From: Methanolinea sp.
GTDB taxonomy: Archaea > Halobacteriota > Methanomicrobia > Methanomicrobiales > Methanospirillaceae
Assembly: GCA_018262855.1 (NCBI GenBank)
Contig: JADFDO010000005.1
Location: 62,001-126,000, forward strand
DNA: 64,000 bases
Direction of reading: 5' to 3'
In this document: one piece after another, positions 42,016 through 50,485 of the stretch
How the letters are laid out: each line of letters starts with the position of its first letter
How positions within the stretch are numbered: position 1 is the first letter of the stretch
Translations under genes and position numbers: made by a program
The notes under the pieces: model-generated
Database searches by the model: none
What the model was told of the DNA's origin: nothing
The model's input: the letters and a program-made list of their open reading frames with translations, nothing else

Positions 42016-42891
42016 TCATGCGGTGGTGACGATGCACCCATCGGATGTCACGATCAGCGTGTGTTCTGCCTGGGAGACGAGGGAACCAGGGACATCGGAG
42101 AGGACGGGGTATCCCCTCACTACCTGTGCCCTGATGAGGGCAGCGAGTGCCAGGTCTATCTTATTCCCGGACAGCCATCTTTTTGAGAATGGCATCCCCT
42201 TGCGCGGCCGTATCTCCTCGAGGATATGTCTTGCAGACGGGAGTCTTACAGGATGGATGGCAAGTTGCTGGTAAATTTCGGTCCTGTGTTTCTCGGTCAC
42301 CCTGCCACACCCCGTGCTGGCGAACGGCTCGATGGCGAAGACCATTCCCTCTTCAAGAACCGCGCCACCCTGGACCCTCACGTTCGGAATATTTGGCGGT
42401 GTATGGATCATGTACCTGTCCAGGCCATGACCTGTGAGATTCGCAACAGGCTTAAAACCCCTCGCCTCTATCTCATGATGGATGGCGGTCCCAAGTTCTC
42501 CTATACTTACACCCGGCCGCACCATAGATATGGCCTGATCAAGGCCACGACGTGATGCTTCAACGAGGAGGTGATGATCTCCGAGGTCAATCGTTGTTGC
42601 GGTATCTGCGATATAGCCGTCCAGGTGAACTCCGAGGTCAAGCTTGACAAGGTCTCCCCGTGAAAAAACTCTGTCATCCTTTGCCGAGGCGGTGTCGTGC
42701 GCAGCGTCTTCATTGATCGATACATTGAGGGGAAATGCAAGACCTGCACCATCCGCCTTTACCATCTCCTCGATTCTCTCCACGGCTCCAAGGTAGGATG
42801 CCCCTGCCCGTATCTCCCCTGCGCCTTTCGTGAGTATGCGTGATGCGATCCTGCCTGCTTCAAGGTATCTTTCCATTCCTTCATCATCCAT
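42016..42891 (-). CDS. map: methionine aminopeptidase, type II
   Basis: 291 residues. The five metal ligands are in KLDLGVHLDGYIADTA (two Asp), NLTGHGLDRYMIH (His), FAIEPFAS (Glu) and VSQAEHTLIV (Glu). The ~60-residue insertion before the C-terminus (IRPRKGMPFSKRWL region) marks type II enzymes. It removes the initiator Met from nascent proteins. Co-directional with pepQ, 9 nt after it. Confidence 0.95.
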   Translation of the reverse strand: MDDEGMERYLEAGRIASRILTKGAGEIRAGASYLGAVERIEEMVKADGAGLAFPLNVSINEDAAHDTASAKDDRVFSRGDLVKLDLGVHLDGYIADTATTIDLGDHHLLVEASRRGLDQAISMVRPGVSIGELGTAIHHEIEARGFKPVANLTGHGLDRYMIHTPPNIPNVRVQGGAVLEEGMVFAIEPFASTGCGRVTEKHRTEIYQQLAIHPVRLPSARHILEEIRPRKGMPFSKRWLSGNKIDLALAALIRAQVVRGYPVLSDVPGSLVSQAEHTLIVTSDGCIVTTA

Positions 42892-42900
42892 TTCAGCACC

Positions 42901-44028
42901 TCACAGTACGAGGGAAACCGGGAACCTCGTCAGCGATTCAAATCCATCCGTCCGGAGAACGCCGGTATTCTCAATCCTGATCCCCCCTACGCCCGGATAG
43001 TAGAGGCCAGGTTCAATTGTAACGACATTTCCCTTGCGGAGCTCCTCACCGCCAGGTCCGAGGCTCGGGGCCTCGTGGACCTCGAGGCCAACGCCGTGCC
43101 CGAGGTTATGCACGAAACCTTCACGTCCGCTCTCAAATCCCCTCTCCACAAAGAGATCCACCACAGCCTGGTGCAGCTCAGCGCCTGTCAACCCAGGACG
43201 TATCTTTTCTGATGCCATGGTATGCGCGTCCTTCACAGCCTGGAACATCTCTTTGATCTGCATTGTCGGCTCTCCTCTGCAGACAGTACGTGTCATGTCG
43301 CTGTAATAGCCGGTCTGCTCGTTACGGGGAAAGATATCGATGACAATTGGTTCGTCCGCCGAAAGGTGCCCTTCACCTGTGAGGTGGGGGAGCGCGGTCT
43401 CTTCCCCGCAGGACACGATCGTCTCGGTCGGGATGCAGCCGTTCCTGAGGAGAACCTGGTGCATTGCTCCCCTGACCATTCCTGATGTGAGGGGAACAGC
43501 ACCCTGGTACAGGTGTCCTCTCTTCACCCTTGCCTTCCGGAGCATTGCAATTCCCTTTTCCATGGCCCTGTCGGTGGCTGCCTGAACCATCTGGATGTGC
43601 CCGATCTCACGGGGACTTTTCACCGCTCTCATCTCGACGAGTGCCGTCCTGTCCACCTCGAGTTCGCGCATGGCACCCAGTTCCTTTGCCAGGGCATACG
43701 GAAACTGGGGCGGGACAAGCAGCCTGCCGTTCACCAGGCCTCCAATCATCCGGGCGAGCGCCCTCCACCTGTCATTCTCCTCTTTCAGGATCTCGAGCAG
43801 CCCGGCCTGGGCCCTTGACATCACTGCTGCAGCAGACTCACGCTCTGCCCTTTGGCATTCCATCTGAGAAACGATTATCAAACCCTTCTCACCCGGCCGA
43901 CGGATATATACCACCGGATCGGTGGTGGAAAATTGTGTGAGATAGCGCAGGTCGGCATCCTGCGAGGTCCCCATTGCCACGTATGCCTCTGATCCGCTCT
44001 TCAGGATCGCCGAATCAAGCGCATCCAT
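42901..44028 (-). CDS. pepQ: Xaa-Pro aminopeptidase/dipeptidase (M24B)
   Basis: 375 residues. The N-terminal creatinase-like domain covers residues 1-~145 and the pita-bread catalytic domain ~150-375. Metal ligands: IVIDIFPRNEQTGYYSDMTR (two Asp), LGHGVGLEVHE (His), TIEPGLYYPG (Glu) and GIRIENTG (Glu). It trims N-terminal residues before proline or cleaves X-Pro dipeptides. Placed directly before map, it could share a transcript. ATG 44028 gives MDALDSAILKSG. Confidence 0.92.
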   Translation of the reverse strand: MDALDSAILKSGSEAYVAMGTSQDADLRYLTQFSTTDPVVYIRRPGEKGLIIVSQMECQRAERESAAAVMSRAQAGLLEILKEENDRWRALARMIGGLVNGRLLVPPQFPYALAKELGAMRELEVDRTALVEMRAVKSPREIGHIQMVQAATDRAMEKGIAMLRKARVKRGHLYQGAVPLTSGMVRGAMHQVLLRNGCIPTETIVSCGEETALPHLTGEGHLSADEPIVIDIFPRNEQTGYYSDMTRTVCRGEPTMQIKEMFQAVKDAHTMASEKIRPGLTGAELHQAVVDLFVERGFESGREGFVHNLGHGVGLEVHEAPSLGPGGEELRKGNVVTIEPGLYYPGVGGIRIENTGVLRTDGFESLTRFPVSLVL

Positions 44029-44089
44029 ATCTCCTGATTATTAGCATCGCTACCACAAGTACTTTTATCATGGAGCTGACATTTCTGTA

Positions 44090-44317
44090 ATGGATGAGGC
44101 CACAAAAGAGGAATTGAAATGGAAATTTTATCGCCTTGCGATTGTCCTCAATGCGATCGTGCTTCTGGTTGCCCTTGGTGTTGTTGCACTTCTGAAGCTG
44201 CAGGGGAATTACGCGATCCCCGCAGCCCTGATCCTTTTTGCGGCAGCTCTGGGACTCGGGCTCTATTTCCGAAAGCATTACAAGGCAACCAGAAGATGGC
44301 TCGATGAACAGGCCTAG
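44090..44317 (+). CDS. small membrane protein, two transmembrane helices
   Basis: 75 residues. A charged N-terminus (MDEATKEELKWKFYRL) is followed by two hydrophobic helices (AIVLNAIVLLVALGVVALL and AIPAALILFAAALGLGLYF) and a basic/acidic tail (RKHYKATRRWLDEQA). I do not recognise the family; the topology puts both ends in the cytoplasm. It is 25 bp upstream of a winged-helix regulator in the same direction, so they are probably co-transcribed. It is divergent from pepQ across 61 bp. Confidence 0.7.
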   Translation: MDEATKEELKWKFYRLAIVLNAIVLLVALGVVALLKLQGNYAIPAALILFAAALGLGLYFRKHYKATRRWLDEQA

Positions 44318-44342
44318 AAAAACCTGGATGGAGGAGTGACCG

Positions 44343-44633
44343 GTGATTGAGAAGGTGAAAGGGGAGATAGAGCTGATGCAGCGGCATATCCAGGTGTTAC
44401 GCACCGTCGTCAGCCACCAGCCGATCGGCATCATGAAACTCTCGGAGCTGATGGACCTTCCGTTCCACAGGATCCGTTATTCGCTCCGGATACTGGAACA
44501 GATGGGATATATCCGGGCGTCTCCATCCGGAGCAGTGGCCACCCCCCAGAGCATGAAGCTCCTCAGGGGGCTTGACCAGGAGCTCACAGAGATGATCAAT
44601 CTCCTCGAGAGCATGAAGCACCACGATACCTGA
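44343..44633 (+). CDS. winged-helix DNA-binding protein
   Basis: 96 residues. The core wHTH is VLRTVVSHQPIGIMKLSELM, DLPFHRIRYSLRILEQMGYI and RASPSGAVATPQ, followed by a C-terminal helix (EMINLLESMKHHDT) likely for dimerisation. GTG 44343 has GGAGGAGTGACC just upstream, a strong ribosome binding site. It is a predicted transcriptional regulator common in methanogens, with unknown targets. Co-directional with the preceding small membrane protein. Confidence 0.8.
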   Translation: MIEKVKGEIELMQRHIQVLRTVVSHQPIGIMKLSELMDLPFHRIRYSLRILEQMGYIRASPSGAVATPQSMKLLRGLDQELTEMINLLESMKHHDT

Positions 44634-44722
44634 TTCGGCAAGGTCTATCTCCTCAAATGATCATTGGTGAACCCGCTACCTTTAACACGGTCAACATCAA
44701 AATATGTTAGCACATCGGCAGT

Positions 44723-44795
44723 GCCGCCATAACTCAGTTGGTAGAGTGGCTGGCTGTTAACCAGCATGTCACAGGTTCGAGTCCTGTTGGCGGCG
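44723..44795 (+). tRNA. tRNA-Asn (GTT)
   Basis: Acceptor stem GCCGCCA/TGGCGGC; anticodon stem GCTGG/CCAGC with loop CTGTTAA, so anticodon GTT. The T-arm ACAGG-TTCGAGT-CCTGT is intact. Followed by a short T-run (44796-44803) before the next tRNA. AACATCAAAATATG just upstream is A/T-rich and may be part of the promoter. Confidence 0.97.
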
Positions 44796-44808
44796 TTTTT
44801 TCTTTCAC

Positions 44809-44883
44809 GGGCCCGTAGCTTAGTCCGGTCAGAGCGCCCGGCTCATAACCGGGCGGTCATGCGTTCAAATCGCATCGGGCCCA
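44809..44883 (+). tRNA. tRNA with CAT anticodon, elongator Met type
   Basis: Acceptor stem GGGCCCG/CGGGCCC; anticodon stem CCCGG/CCGGG with loop CTCATAA, anticodon CAT. The first base pair G-C and the T-arm TGCGT-TCAAATC-GCA differ from the archaeal initiator, so it is elongator Met or, less likely, Ile with a modified C34. Discriminator A; CCA not encoded. 13 nt after tRNA-Asn. Confidence 0.95.
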
Positions 44884-44967
44884 CTTTGGAATCACCTGGA
44901 GTGAATTTTCCGATCCATTCATCCCCTGTTCAAAAGATATGTATGGAGCCCGGGTACATATCCGGGT

Positions 44968-45996
44968 ATGAATTGCCCTGTCTGCGGAGGCGGGTGTGTC
45001 CAGGATGCTCCGGTAATACTGGATTCGCTGGAATCTGTTTTTTCACGGTGCGATAAATGCAGATTCAGGATCCTTGACAAGAGTAAGCCTCTCAAGGGCA
45101 GGTTTTATGCAACTCCCTGCAGCTGCAACAAACGCTTCATTGATGAGGTATTCGCCCATCTCTATGTGATCCTCCTCGAAGAAGGGGTGCTTTCAGGTGA
45201 CGAGCCACTCAGGGTGGTCGGATCCCCGCTCATCCACCCGGGCTTCTTCATGACAGCCCCGCCTTTTCTGCCACCCGATTCACTCGTTCTCCTTTCGCCC
45301 ATCGTCACAAGAGAGGCTGGCGGGAGGATTGTGAAAGAAGTTCCTGAGGTGAAAGGCGTTGTGAAATGCGGGGATTACGTTCCCGGTCTGACTGATCTCT
45401 TCCTCACATCTTCTCCCAGGACGTATGAGCTCCTTGCGGGGTGTGATGTCAGGGCAGGTGTATTCACCACGGCAGCCGGACCTATCGTGACGTATAAGCA
45501 GCAATCAGTGATGCATATTGAGTTTCCCCGCTTGAAGAATCCCAAGATCCAATCGGTGGAGCGACACCTGGATACACACACTCCAGGTATCTGCGTCGAT
45601 ATCTGTGCGGGTGTTGGAACCCTCGGACTGTGCGCCGCTAGGCATGGAATCCGGGAGATCATCCTCAATGATGCGTGGTATGCCGCTGCATTCTGGTCGG
45701 CGGTGAATCTCCATGTGAATCGCATGTTCTTCAGGGTGGAGGATGTTGCGATCCGCACAACGTATGATGCTTTAAAGGAGCGGCCGGTAGGAAAAGATCC
45801 GGTCAGGATCGCAGAATCGTCCGGCGAACAAATGATTACAGTGTACCATGGGGACTGCAGAGAGTTGTGGAAGGTGCTGCCGCAGAAACCGCTCTGTGCT
45901 GTGTTCGACCTCTTTGAGAAATCCGATAAGGAGGCTATTGAAAGATTCTTACACGAATGGCAGAGTCGTGTACCCGGCGAGGTATTTATCCCCTAG
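44968..45996 (+). CDS. methyltransferase-like protein with N-terminal zinc ribbon
   Basis: 342 residues. Residues 1-55 hold four Cys pairs or singles (CPVCGGGC, CDKCRF, CSCNK), a zinc-ribbon-like start. Residues ~100-200 are unrecognised. From ~205 a class I SAM-binding fold is visible: VDICAGVGTLGLCAARHG (motif I), EIILNDAWYAAAFWSAVNLH and VYHGDCRELWKVLPQKPLCA with AVFDLFEKSDKE. The arrangement resembles RNA or protein methyltransferases, but the catalytic motif is not typical. I cannot name a substrate. The final codons GAG GTA TTT ATC CCC also form the TATA box of the SRP RNA gene. Confidence 0.75.
   Translation: MNCPVCGGGCVQDAPVILDSLESVFSRCDKCRFRILDKSKPLKGRFYATPCSCNKRFIDEVFAHLYVILLEEGVLSGDEPLRVVGSPLIHPGFFMTAPPFLPPDSLVLLSPIVTREAGGRIVKEVPEVKGVVKCGDYVPGLTDLFLTSSPRTYELLAGCDVRAGVFTTAAGPIVTYKQQSVMHIEFPRLKNPKIQSVERHLDTHTPGICVDICAGVGTLGLCAARHGIREIILNDAWYAAAFWSAVNLHVNRMFFRVEDVAIRTTYDALKERPVGKDPVRIAESSGEQMITVYHGDCRELWKVLPQKPLCAVFDLFEKSDKEAIERFLHEWQSRVPGEVFIP
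45982..45991 (+). promoter_or_regulatory. SRP RNA promoter inside the preceding gene
   Basis: GTATTTATCC (45982-45991) is a TATA box centred 26 bp before the SRP RNA start at about 46012. It is made by the last codons of the upstream coding region. Confidence 0.65.
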
Positions 45997-46011
45997 GGTT
46001 TCCAAATGGTA

Positions 46012-46323
46012 TGGGGACTAGCCCGGGTGGCCCGGCGTCACCTGTAACCCGAAACCGTCGGCATGCGGGGGGCGAAGTTCGGAGAAGGCGGTAACGGGTT
46101 GTCTTCAAACGGTACAGGCCGACGTTGAAACCTCGTCCCATGAGGTCGGTGGACAGGGATCAAGACCCCGGAAGGGGTGGCGACCTGTTGTTGCGGGGAC
46201 CGGTCCAGGCCCGGAAGGGAGCAGACTTACCGTAAACATTCGGCGCCCATGGGGTCGCGGGGTGGAGAAGGAATGTGCCCGGAGGAGGCAGTCACGAGCC
46301 GTCGACCGAGAACGTGTCCCCAT
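46012..46323 (+). ncRNA. ffs: signal recognition particle 7S RNA
   Basis: About 312 nt. The helix 8 signature is complete: GTCCAGGCCCGGAAGGGAGC near 46205-46224, which binds SRP54. The 5' Alu-like domain has GTAACCCGAAACCGTCGGCATGCGG (split here for length: GTAACCCGAAACC then GTCGGCATGC), and the 5' and 3' ends pair (TGGGGAC with GTCCCCA). It scaffolds SRP19 and SRP54 for membrane protein targeting. Ends are set by the terminal pairing and the upstream TATA box, accurate to a few bases. Confidence 0.95.
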
Positions 46324-46340
46324 TTTCAGGCTGACCGTCC

Positions 46341-47288
46341 ATGTCAAAAGTCTCAATTATCGGCGCCACCGGAAACGTTGGCACATTTTCTGCGCATACG
46401 CTGGCCGGGATTCCATATGTCCATGAGATACTTCTTCATGGCAGGGCCGGTCGCGAAGGCCTGCTCTGCGGGATTACCCAGGATCTGATCGATTCTCTCG
46501 CAGCCTCCGGACAGGCAGTGGATATCTCCTGGTCAACCGACCTTGAAGATACATGTGATTCCGATGTGATCGTGTGTACTTCAGGGATTCCCCGGGTCCC
46601 GGGACAGGACCGTCTCGACCTGGCACTTCAAAACGCCCGTATCGTGGCGAACTTCGCCAAAGTGATCGGTACGTGTGCCCCGGACGCCATGATACTGATG
46701 GTCACAAATCCGGTTGATGTAATGACATCTGTGGCACTGAAATATTCAGGAATGCCCCCGAACCAGGTTTTCGGGCTCGGCACTCACCTCGATTCGATGC
46801 GTCTCAAATCACTCATCGCAAAGCATTTCAAGGTACATGTAAGCGAGGTGCACACCCGCATCATCGGTGAGCATGGCGAGTCGATGGTGCCTTTATGGTC
46901 TGCTACCACTATTGGTGGAATCCAGATCGCGAACCTGCCTGCATTCTCCCGGCTTCCTGTGGACGAAATCATCTCGAGCGTCAAGTCGAGCGGTGAGCAG
47001 ATAATCCGGAATAAAGGTTCAACCGTCTATGGGCCGGGCGAGGCGATTTCAACTCTCGTCAGGACCGTGCTCGGGAATGAGAACCGCATCCTTACGGTCT
47101 CAGCATATATCCAGAGTGAAGTGCATGGTATAGGTGATGTCTGCATCGGTGTTCCTGCAAGGATCAACCGCAGCGGCGTATTCCCTGTTCCTATAAAAAT
47201 ATCAGAGGACGAAATCACACAATTCCAGGGATCGGTCGAGAAGATCCGCACGATCACCAGTGAGATTCTGAAAAAAATGGAGAGTTAA
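46341..47288 (+). CDS. mdh: malate dehydrogenase (LDH/MDH family)
   Basis: 315 residues. Nucleotide-binding GATGNVGTFSAHTLAG, with SIIGATGNVG rather than GAGxVG as in the MJ0490-type enzymes of methanogens. Substrate Arg regions are SGIPRVPGQDRLDL and LGTHLDSMRLK; catalytic His is in IIGEHGESMVPLW. It interconverts malate and oxaloacetate, probably with NADP or NAD; the cofactor cannot be fixed from this reading. The ATG lies 18 nt after the SRP RNA and has no Shine-Dalgarno, so it could be a leaderless start or read through from the SRP promoter. Confidence 0.92.
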   Translation: MSKVSIIGATGNVGTFSAHTLAGIPYVHEILLHGRAGREGLLCGITQDLIDSLAASGQAVDISWSTDLEDTCDSDVIVCTSGIPRVPGQDRLDLALQNARIVANFAKVIGTCAPDAMILMVTNPVDVMTSVALKYSGMPPNQVFGLGTHLDSMRLKSLIAKHFKVHVSEVHTRIIGEHGESMVPLWSATTIGGIQIANLPAFSRLPVDEIISSVKSSGEQIIRNKGSTVYGPGEAISTLVRTVLGNENRILTVSAYIQSEVHGIGDVCIGVPARINRSGVFPVPIKISEDEITQFQGSVEKIRTITSEILKKMES

Positions 47289-47335
47289 GGGATATCTATC
47301 CCGGTTTACCCTCGCAGGACCATTCGTGGTACGTT

Positions 47336-47593
47336 TCAGGTAAGGGTAAGTTCAACGATCTCTGCCCGCTCCACACCGGCGATCTTCTGGATGTCAGCTT
47401 CCACTGCATCGCTCTCACCGCCGGCATCGTTCACGAGCGCTGCAACCTTGAGGGCTTTCAAGCCGAAACCGATGGGTTCTTCACGGATATCCTTTACAGA
47501 CGGGACTTTCTTCTGTATCTCCGCTTTCAGTGAATTGAGATCCACTTCAGGGGACTCAGGCATGACCTTGAGTATGATCGCAACCGTGCCCAT
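47336..47593 (-). CDS. ef1b: elongation factor aEF1-beta
   Basis: 85 residues, MGTVAIILKVMPESPEVDLN at the start and IGFGLKALKVAALVNDAGGE later, ending AGVERAEIVELTLT. It is the ferredoxin-like guanine-nucleotide exchange factor for aEF1-alpha. The frame is open 34 codons upstream into the zinc-finger gene; ATG 47593 is the family start. It follows the zinc-finger gene by 5 nt, a pairing conserved in euryarchaea. Confidence 0.95.
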   Translation of the reverse strand: MGTVAIILKVMPESPEVDLNSLKAEIQKKVPSVKDIREEPIGFGLKALKVAALVNDAGGESDAVEADIQKIAGVERAEIVELTLT

Positions 47594-47598
47594 GTGGT

Positions 47599-47760
47599 TC
47601 ACGGCCCCCCAAACCCGCACTTGGGGCAGGTGTATGGTATGCTCTGCTCCCGGCACCTGTAGCATCTCCTGATCTGGTACTCGCATTTCGGACAACTGAA
47701 CTCAGTCGCGCCTTCTTCGGCAAGGGGTGAATTGCATGATGTGCATTTTCTGATCGCCAT
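47599..47760 (-). CDS. HVO_2753-type small zinc-finger protein
   Basis: 53 residues with four CxxC motifs (CTSC, CPKC, CYRC, CPKC) forming two zinc ribbons, start MAIRKCTSC, end CGFGGP. The family is conserved upstream of aEF1-beta in euryarchaea. A haloarchaeal member affects motility and biofilm formation, as I recall, but its biochemical role is unclear; nucleic-acid binding is likely. GGAGGG 5 nt before ATG 47760 decides the start over an in-frame codon nine residues earlier. Confidence 0.92.
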   Translation of the reverse strand: MAIRKCTSCNSPLAEEGATEFSCPKCEYQIRRCYRCREQSIPYTCPKCGFGGP

Positions 47761-47806
47761 GGAACCCTCCTGAAAGAATGTTCTCACTATATCTCTTCTG
47801 AAATAC

Positions 47807-48400
47807 TTAAAAGCCGATGGTCGTACCTGTGGTTGGTTTTCCTGTCAGAACAGCGAGTATCCGATCGGGATACCTCCCGGATACGATACGGGTCGGAATT
47901 GCATGATCGAGGACAAAAGGAATGAAGCAGGGATCGACATCTCCGGTGTGAAGAGGGGTCAGGATGCTGTGATGGAATGTGCCCCCGGAATGAATGCCAT
48001 CAACTGATTTGAGGAGGACAAGGGGAATCTTAAGGAAATGGGCACACCATGCTGCAATCGTATCCGAGGTTACCTCCCACCGGTGAGGGACGGGATCGAG
48101 TACGCATAGCTGGCGGTAAGGCAGGAAAACGACAGGGTGCGACGGTACATGGAGTGTAACCGTGGGCGGGATGCCAAATGAGGAGAGGTACCATCCAAAC
48201 TGTTCCATTGCAGCAACTGCCATCCAGTGTGCAATCGAACCTTCGACACGGGATCGACGAACCTGATCCGCATAGATTCCCCCCCCAGGCACGATAAGGA
48301 CCGGGAAGTCATGCTCCAGGAGCAGGGAACAGATCATCTCCGCATGATCCTGGAGACTGCCACCGATCTTCAGTACCAGCGGAGGGCGCAGATCCTTCAT
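47807..48400 (-). CDS. mfnE: amino-acid-kinase-fold kinase, probable MfnE
   Basis: 197 residues. Amino acid kinase fold: LVLKIGGSLQDHAEMI (phosphate loop), LIVPGGGIYADQVR (GGG), SDTIAAWCAHFL and LLKSVDGIHSGG. It is shorter than glutamate or aspartate kinases and matches the methanogen enzyme MfnE, which phosphorylates (5-(aminomethyl)furan-3-yl)methyl phosphate to the diphosphate in methanofuran synthesis. This fits a genome with fwd genes, but the function is assigned by size and organism rather than a unique motif. It is 46 bp upstream of the zinc-finger gene on the same strand. Confidence 0.72.
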   Translation of the reverse strand: MKDLRPPLVLKIGGSLQDHAEMICSLLLEHDFPVLIVPGGGIYADQVRRSRVEGSIAHWMAVAAMEQFGWYLSSFGIPPTVTLHVPSHPVVFLPYRQLCVLDPVPHRWEVTSDTIAAWCAHFLKIPLVLLKSVDGIHSGGTFHHSILTPLHTGDVDPCFIPFVLDHAIPTRIVSGRYPDRILAVLTGKPTTGTTIGF

Positions 48401-48459
48401 ATCACAGTGGTGATGTATTTCAACAGTTTAATAGACCTCTGATTCACCACCTTTCAATC

Positions 48460-50127
48460 GTGTTGCGTATTTCCCTTCTTGTCGCCCTTGCGCTCCTTAA
48501 CCCGGTGTCAGGTCTGGCGATTACTGAGTTCTGCCCGGATCCGTACCTGCCTCTGGATCGCGATGAATACCTTATCCTGGAGGGTTTCGGGACCCTTGAT
48601 GGTGTGATGGTAACTGACGGAGAAGGGGCGATACGGTTTCCGGAAGGGACAGCAATCCAGGGGAGGGTGGTGGTCGCCAAGGATGCTGAGGCATATTACC
48701 GTAGTCATGGGGAATACCCTGATTTCGAATGGGATGGAAGGATGCCTGAAGTTCCCGATCTGGTCCGTACCGGCCGTTTTCAGCTCGCAAACGATCATGA
48801 CCAGATCGCTCTCTACCAAGGAGGTGTATGTCTCCAGGAGGTGGAATGGCCGGGGGTGGTCACCGGCCGGCAGGGAATGGTCCATTACCTCGTCAACAGA
48901 AGCTGGGATAGGAGGGTCCTGATGCTCGGGCAGTCCCGTTATGAGCCCGAGATTTTTTATGGAGCAAGCGGGATGGCATTTGTCTCCCCGGACTGTTCTC
49001 GCGAGGTTTTCCACGAAGCGGTTTCCACTGCACGCCAGGAAATCCTGGTGAGTATCTACGAGATCACAAGCCCTGTGCTTGCAGGATACCTGATCGATGC
49101 ACACAGGCGAGGGGTTGATGTGGAGATCCTGGTTGAAGGAGGGCCAGTTGGGGGAATACCCGCGGAAGAGCACTGGGTGATACGAAATCTGAGTGGCGCA
49201 GGAATTCCTGTGAAAACAATGTCGGGGATTGAGGATGTGCACACCCCCTACCGCTTTCTGCATTCCAAGTATATGGTCATCGATTCACAAAAAGTGCTCA
49301 TTACGAGCGAAAATTTCAAGGAGAATGGATTTCCCGAGATGGGCAGGCGTGGAAACCGCGGGTGGGGGGTGGTGATCACCCACGGGGGACTTGCAGAGTA
49401 TTACAAATCTGTGTATACCCATGATTCGGAGGGGTCCTGGGCCATTTCTGCAGATCCAAAAGAGGGTGATGAGGAACCTCCCTCGTGGCAGGAATACCCT
49501 GCGGTGTATTCCCCCTATGTCTTTTCCGGGGCAACGATTGTCCCTGTACTCTCACCGGATACGAGTAACCAGATTCACACGCTGATCAACAGTGCTCTGG
49601 AGAGTGTCGATATCGAGATGGCATATATTACCAACGAGACACCTGTTTCACTCAATCCCTATATTGCAGATGCCATCAACGTCTCACGCAGGGGGATCCC
49701 GGTGAGGGTCCTCCTCGATTCTTATTATTATAATGTGGAAGGAGATGCTGACAATGATGAGATGGCAGTCACACTCAATACCATAGCCGCATCCGAAGGA
49801 CTCCCCCTCCAAGCGCGGTGTGCAGATTTAAGTCCGGGTCTTGTTGAGAAGATCCATAACAAGGGCGTGATTGTCGACAGAAAGAAAGTTCTTGTGAGCA
49901 GCATCAACTGGAACCAGAATTCCCCGACCTTTAACAGAGAGGCGGGTGTGATCATCGAGCATGAGGGTGTCGGAGGATACTACACCAGCGTATTTGAGAC
50001 CGACTGGAGTTCCGCAGGTAAAAAAATAGTAAATTCAGGCCCGGATCTTCAGAAGGTTGCCGCAGCCTGCATCGTCATTTGTGCTCTCTCTCTTTACGCT
50101 TGGTTTCGGAAAAGGAAGGGGTATTGA
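48460..50127 (+). CDS. exported phospholipase D-like protein with membrane anchor
   Basis: 555 residues. A signal peptide (residues ~1-19) is followed by a lamin-tail-like beta domain (ITEFCPDPYLPLDRDEYLIL, to ~residue 150). Then come two PLDc domains with HKD motifs FLHSKYMVID (near 266) and KIHNKGVIVD (near 468). A C-terminal helix (AAACIVICALSLYAWF) with a basic tail (RKRKGY) anchors it. Two complete HKD motifs indicate an active phosphodiesterase on the cell exterior; the substrate (lipid or nucleic acid) is unknown. GTG 48460 has no Shine-Dalgarno, and TTTAATAG (48428-48435) ~26 bp upstream suggests a leaderless start. Its 3' end overlaps the convergent HTH gene by 53 nt. Confidence 0.87.
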   Translation: MLRISLLVALALLNPVSGLAITEFCPDPYLPLDRDEYLILEGFGTLDGVMVTDGEGAIRFPEGTAIQGRVVVAKDAEAYYRSHGEYPDFEWDGRMPEVPDLVRTGRFQLANDHDQIALYQGGVCLQEVEWPGVVTGRQGMVHYLVNRSWDRRVLMLGQSRYEPEIFYGASGMAFVSPDCSREVFHEAVSTARQEILVSIYEITSPVLAGYLIDAHRRGVDVEILVEGGPVGGIPAEEHWVIRNLSGAGIPVKTMSGIEDVHTPYRFLHSKYMVIDSQKVLITSENFKENGFPEMGRRGNRGWGVVITHGGLAEYYKSVYTHDSEGSWAISADPKEGDEEPPSWQEYPAVYSPYVFSGATIVPVLSPDTSNQIHTLINSALESVDIEMAYITNETPVSLNPYIADAINVSRRGIPVRVLLDSYYYNVEGDADNDEMAVTLNTIAASEGLPLQARCADLSPGLVEKIHNKGVIVDRKKVLVSSINWNQNSPTFNREAGVIIEHEGVGGYYTSVFETDWSSAGKKIVNSGPDLQKVAAACIVICALSLYAWFRKRKGY

Positions 50128-50485
50128 AACCGGCAAGCCCGCTCCTGTCGTGCCGGGGGAGGTCTTTCTTTTTCTGATCGCTCGTTTTCATCGCACACTG
50201 GCAGATATCACAGAGCGTGATGGAGTCCTGTTTTCCTGCTACCGACATCGCCCAGCGGTCAAGCAGCGAGTTCATGTCTGATGAGATCTCAATATCGGCA
50301 TCACCTCGTTTATGACTGAGATACTGGGAGACTGCTGCGCGGGTTATCCCGAGCTTCTTTGCGGCATCACTCTGGCTCATGCCCTGCTGGTTTACGAGCC
50401 GTGATACCATCTCGGCACGCATGACAGGCAGGATCTTGCGGACCATCGAATCACAGACATTAATGTCGCAGTCTTTCTCATTCAT
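50075..50485 (-). CDS. XRE-type HTH regulator with conserved Cys
   Basis: 136 residues. The HTH is at ~35-60 (MSQSDAAKKLGITRAAVSQYL). Cys6, Cys11 at the N-terminus and Cys92, Cys95, Cys97 (TLCDICQCAM) after the HTH could bind a metal or Fe-S cluster; this matches the archaeal COG2522-type regulators. The C-terminal ~35 residues are a charged, probably disordered tail encoded within the convergent overlap with the PLD gene. It begins by 4-nt overlap (ATGA) with the winged-helix gene upstream, so the two are made together. Confidence 0.85.
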   Translation of the reverse strand: MNEKDCDINVCDSMVRKILPVMRAEMVSRLVNQQGMSQSDAAKKLGITRAAVSQYLSHKRGDADIEISSDMNSLLDRWAMSVAGKQDSITLCDICQCAMKTSDQKKKDLPRHDRSGLAGFNTPSFSETKRKEREHK

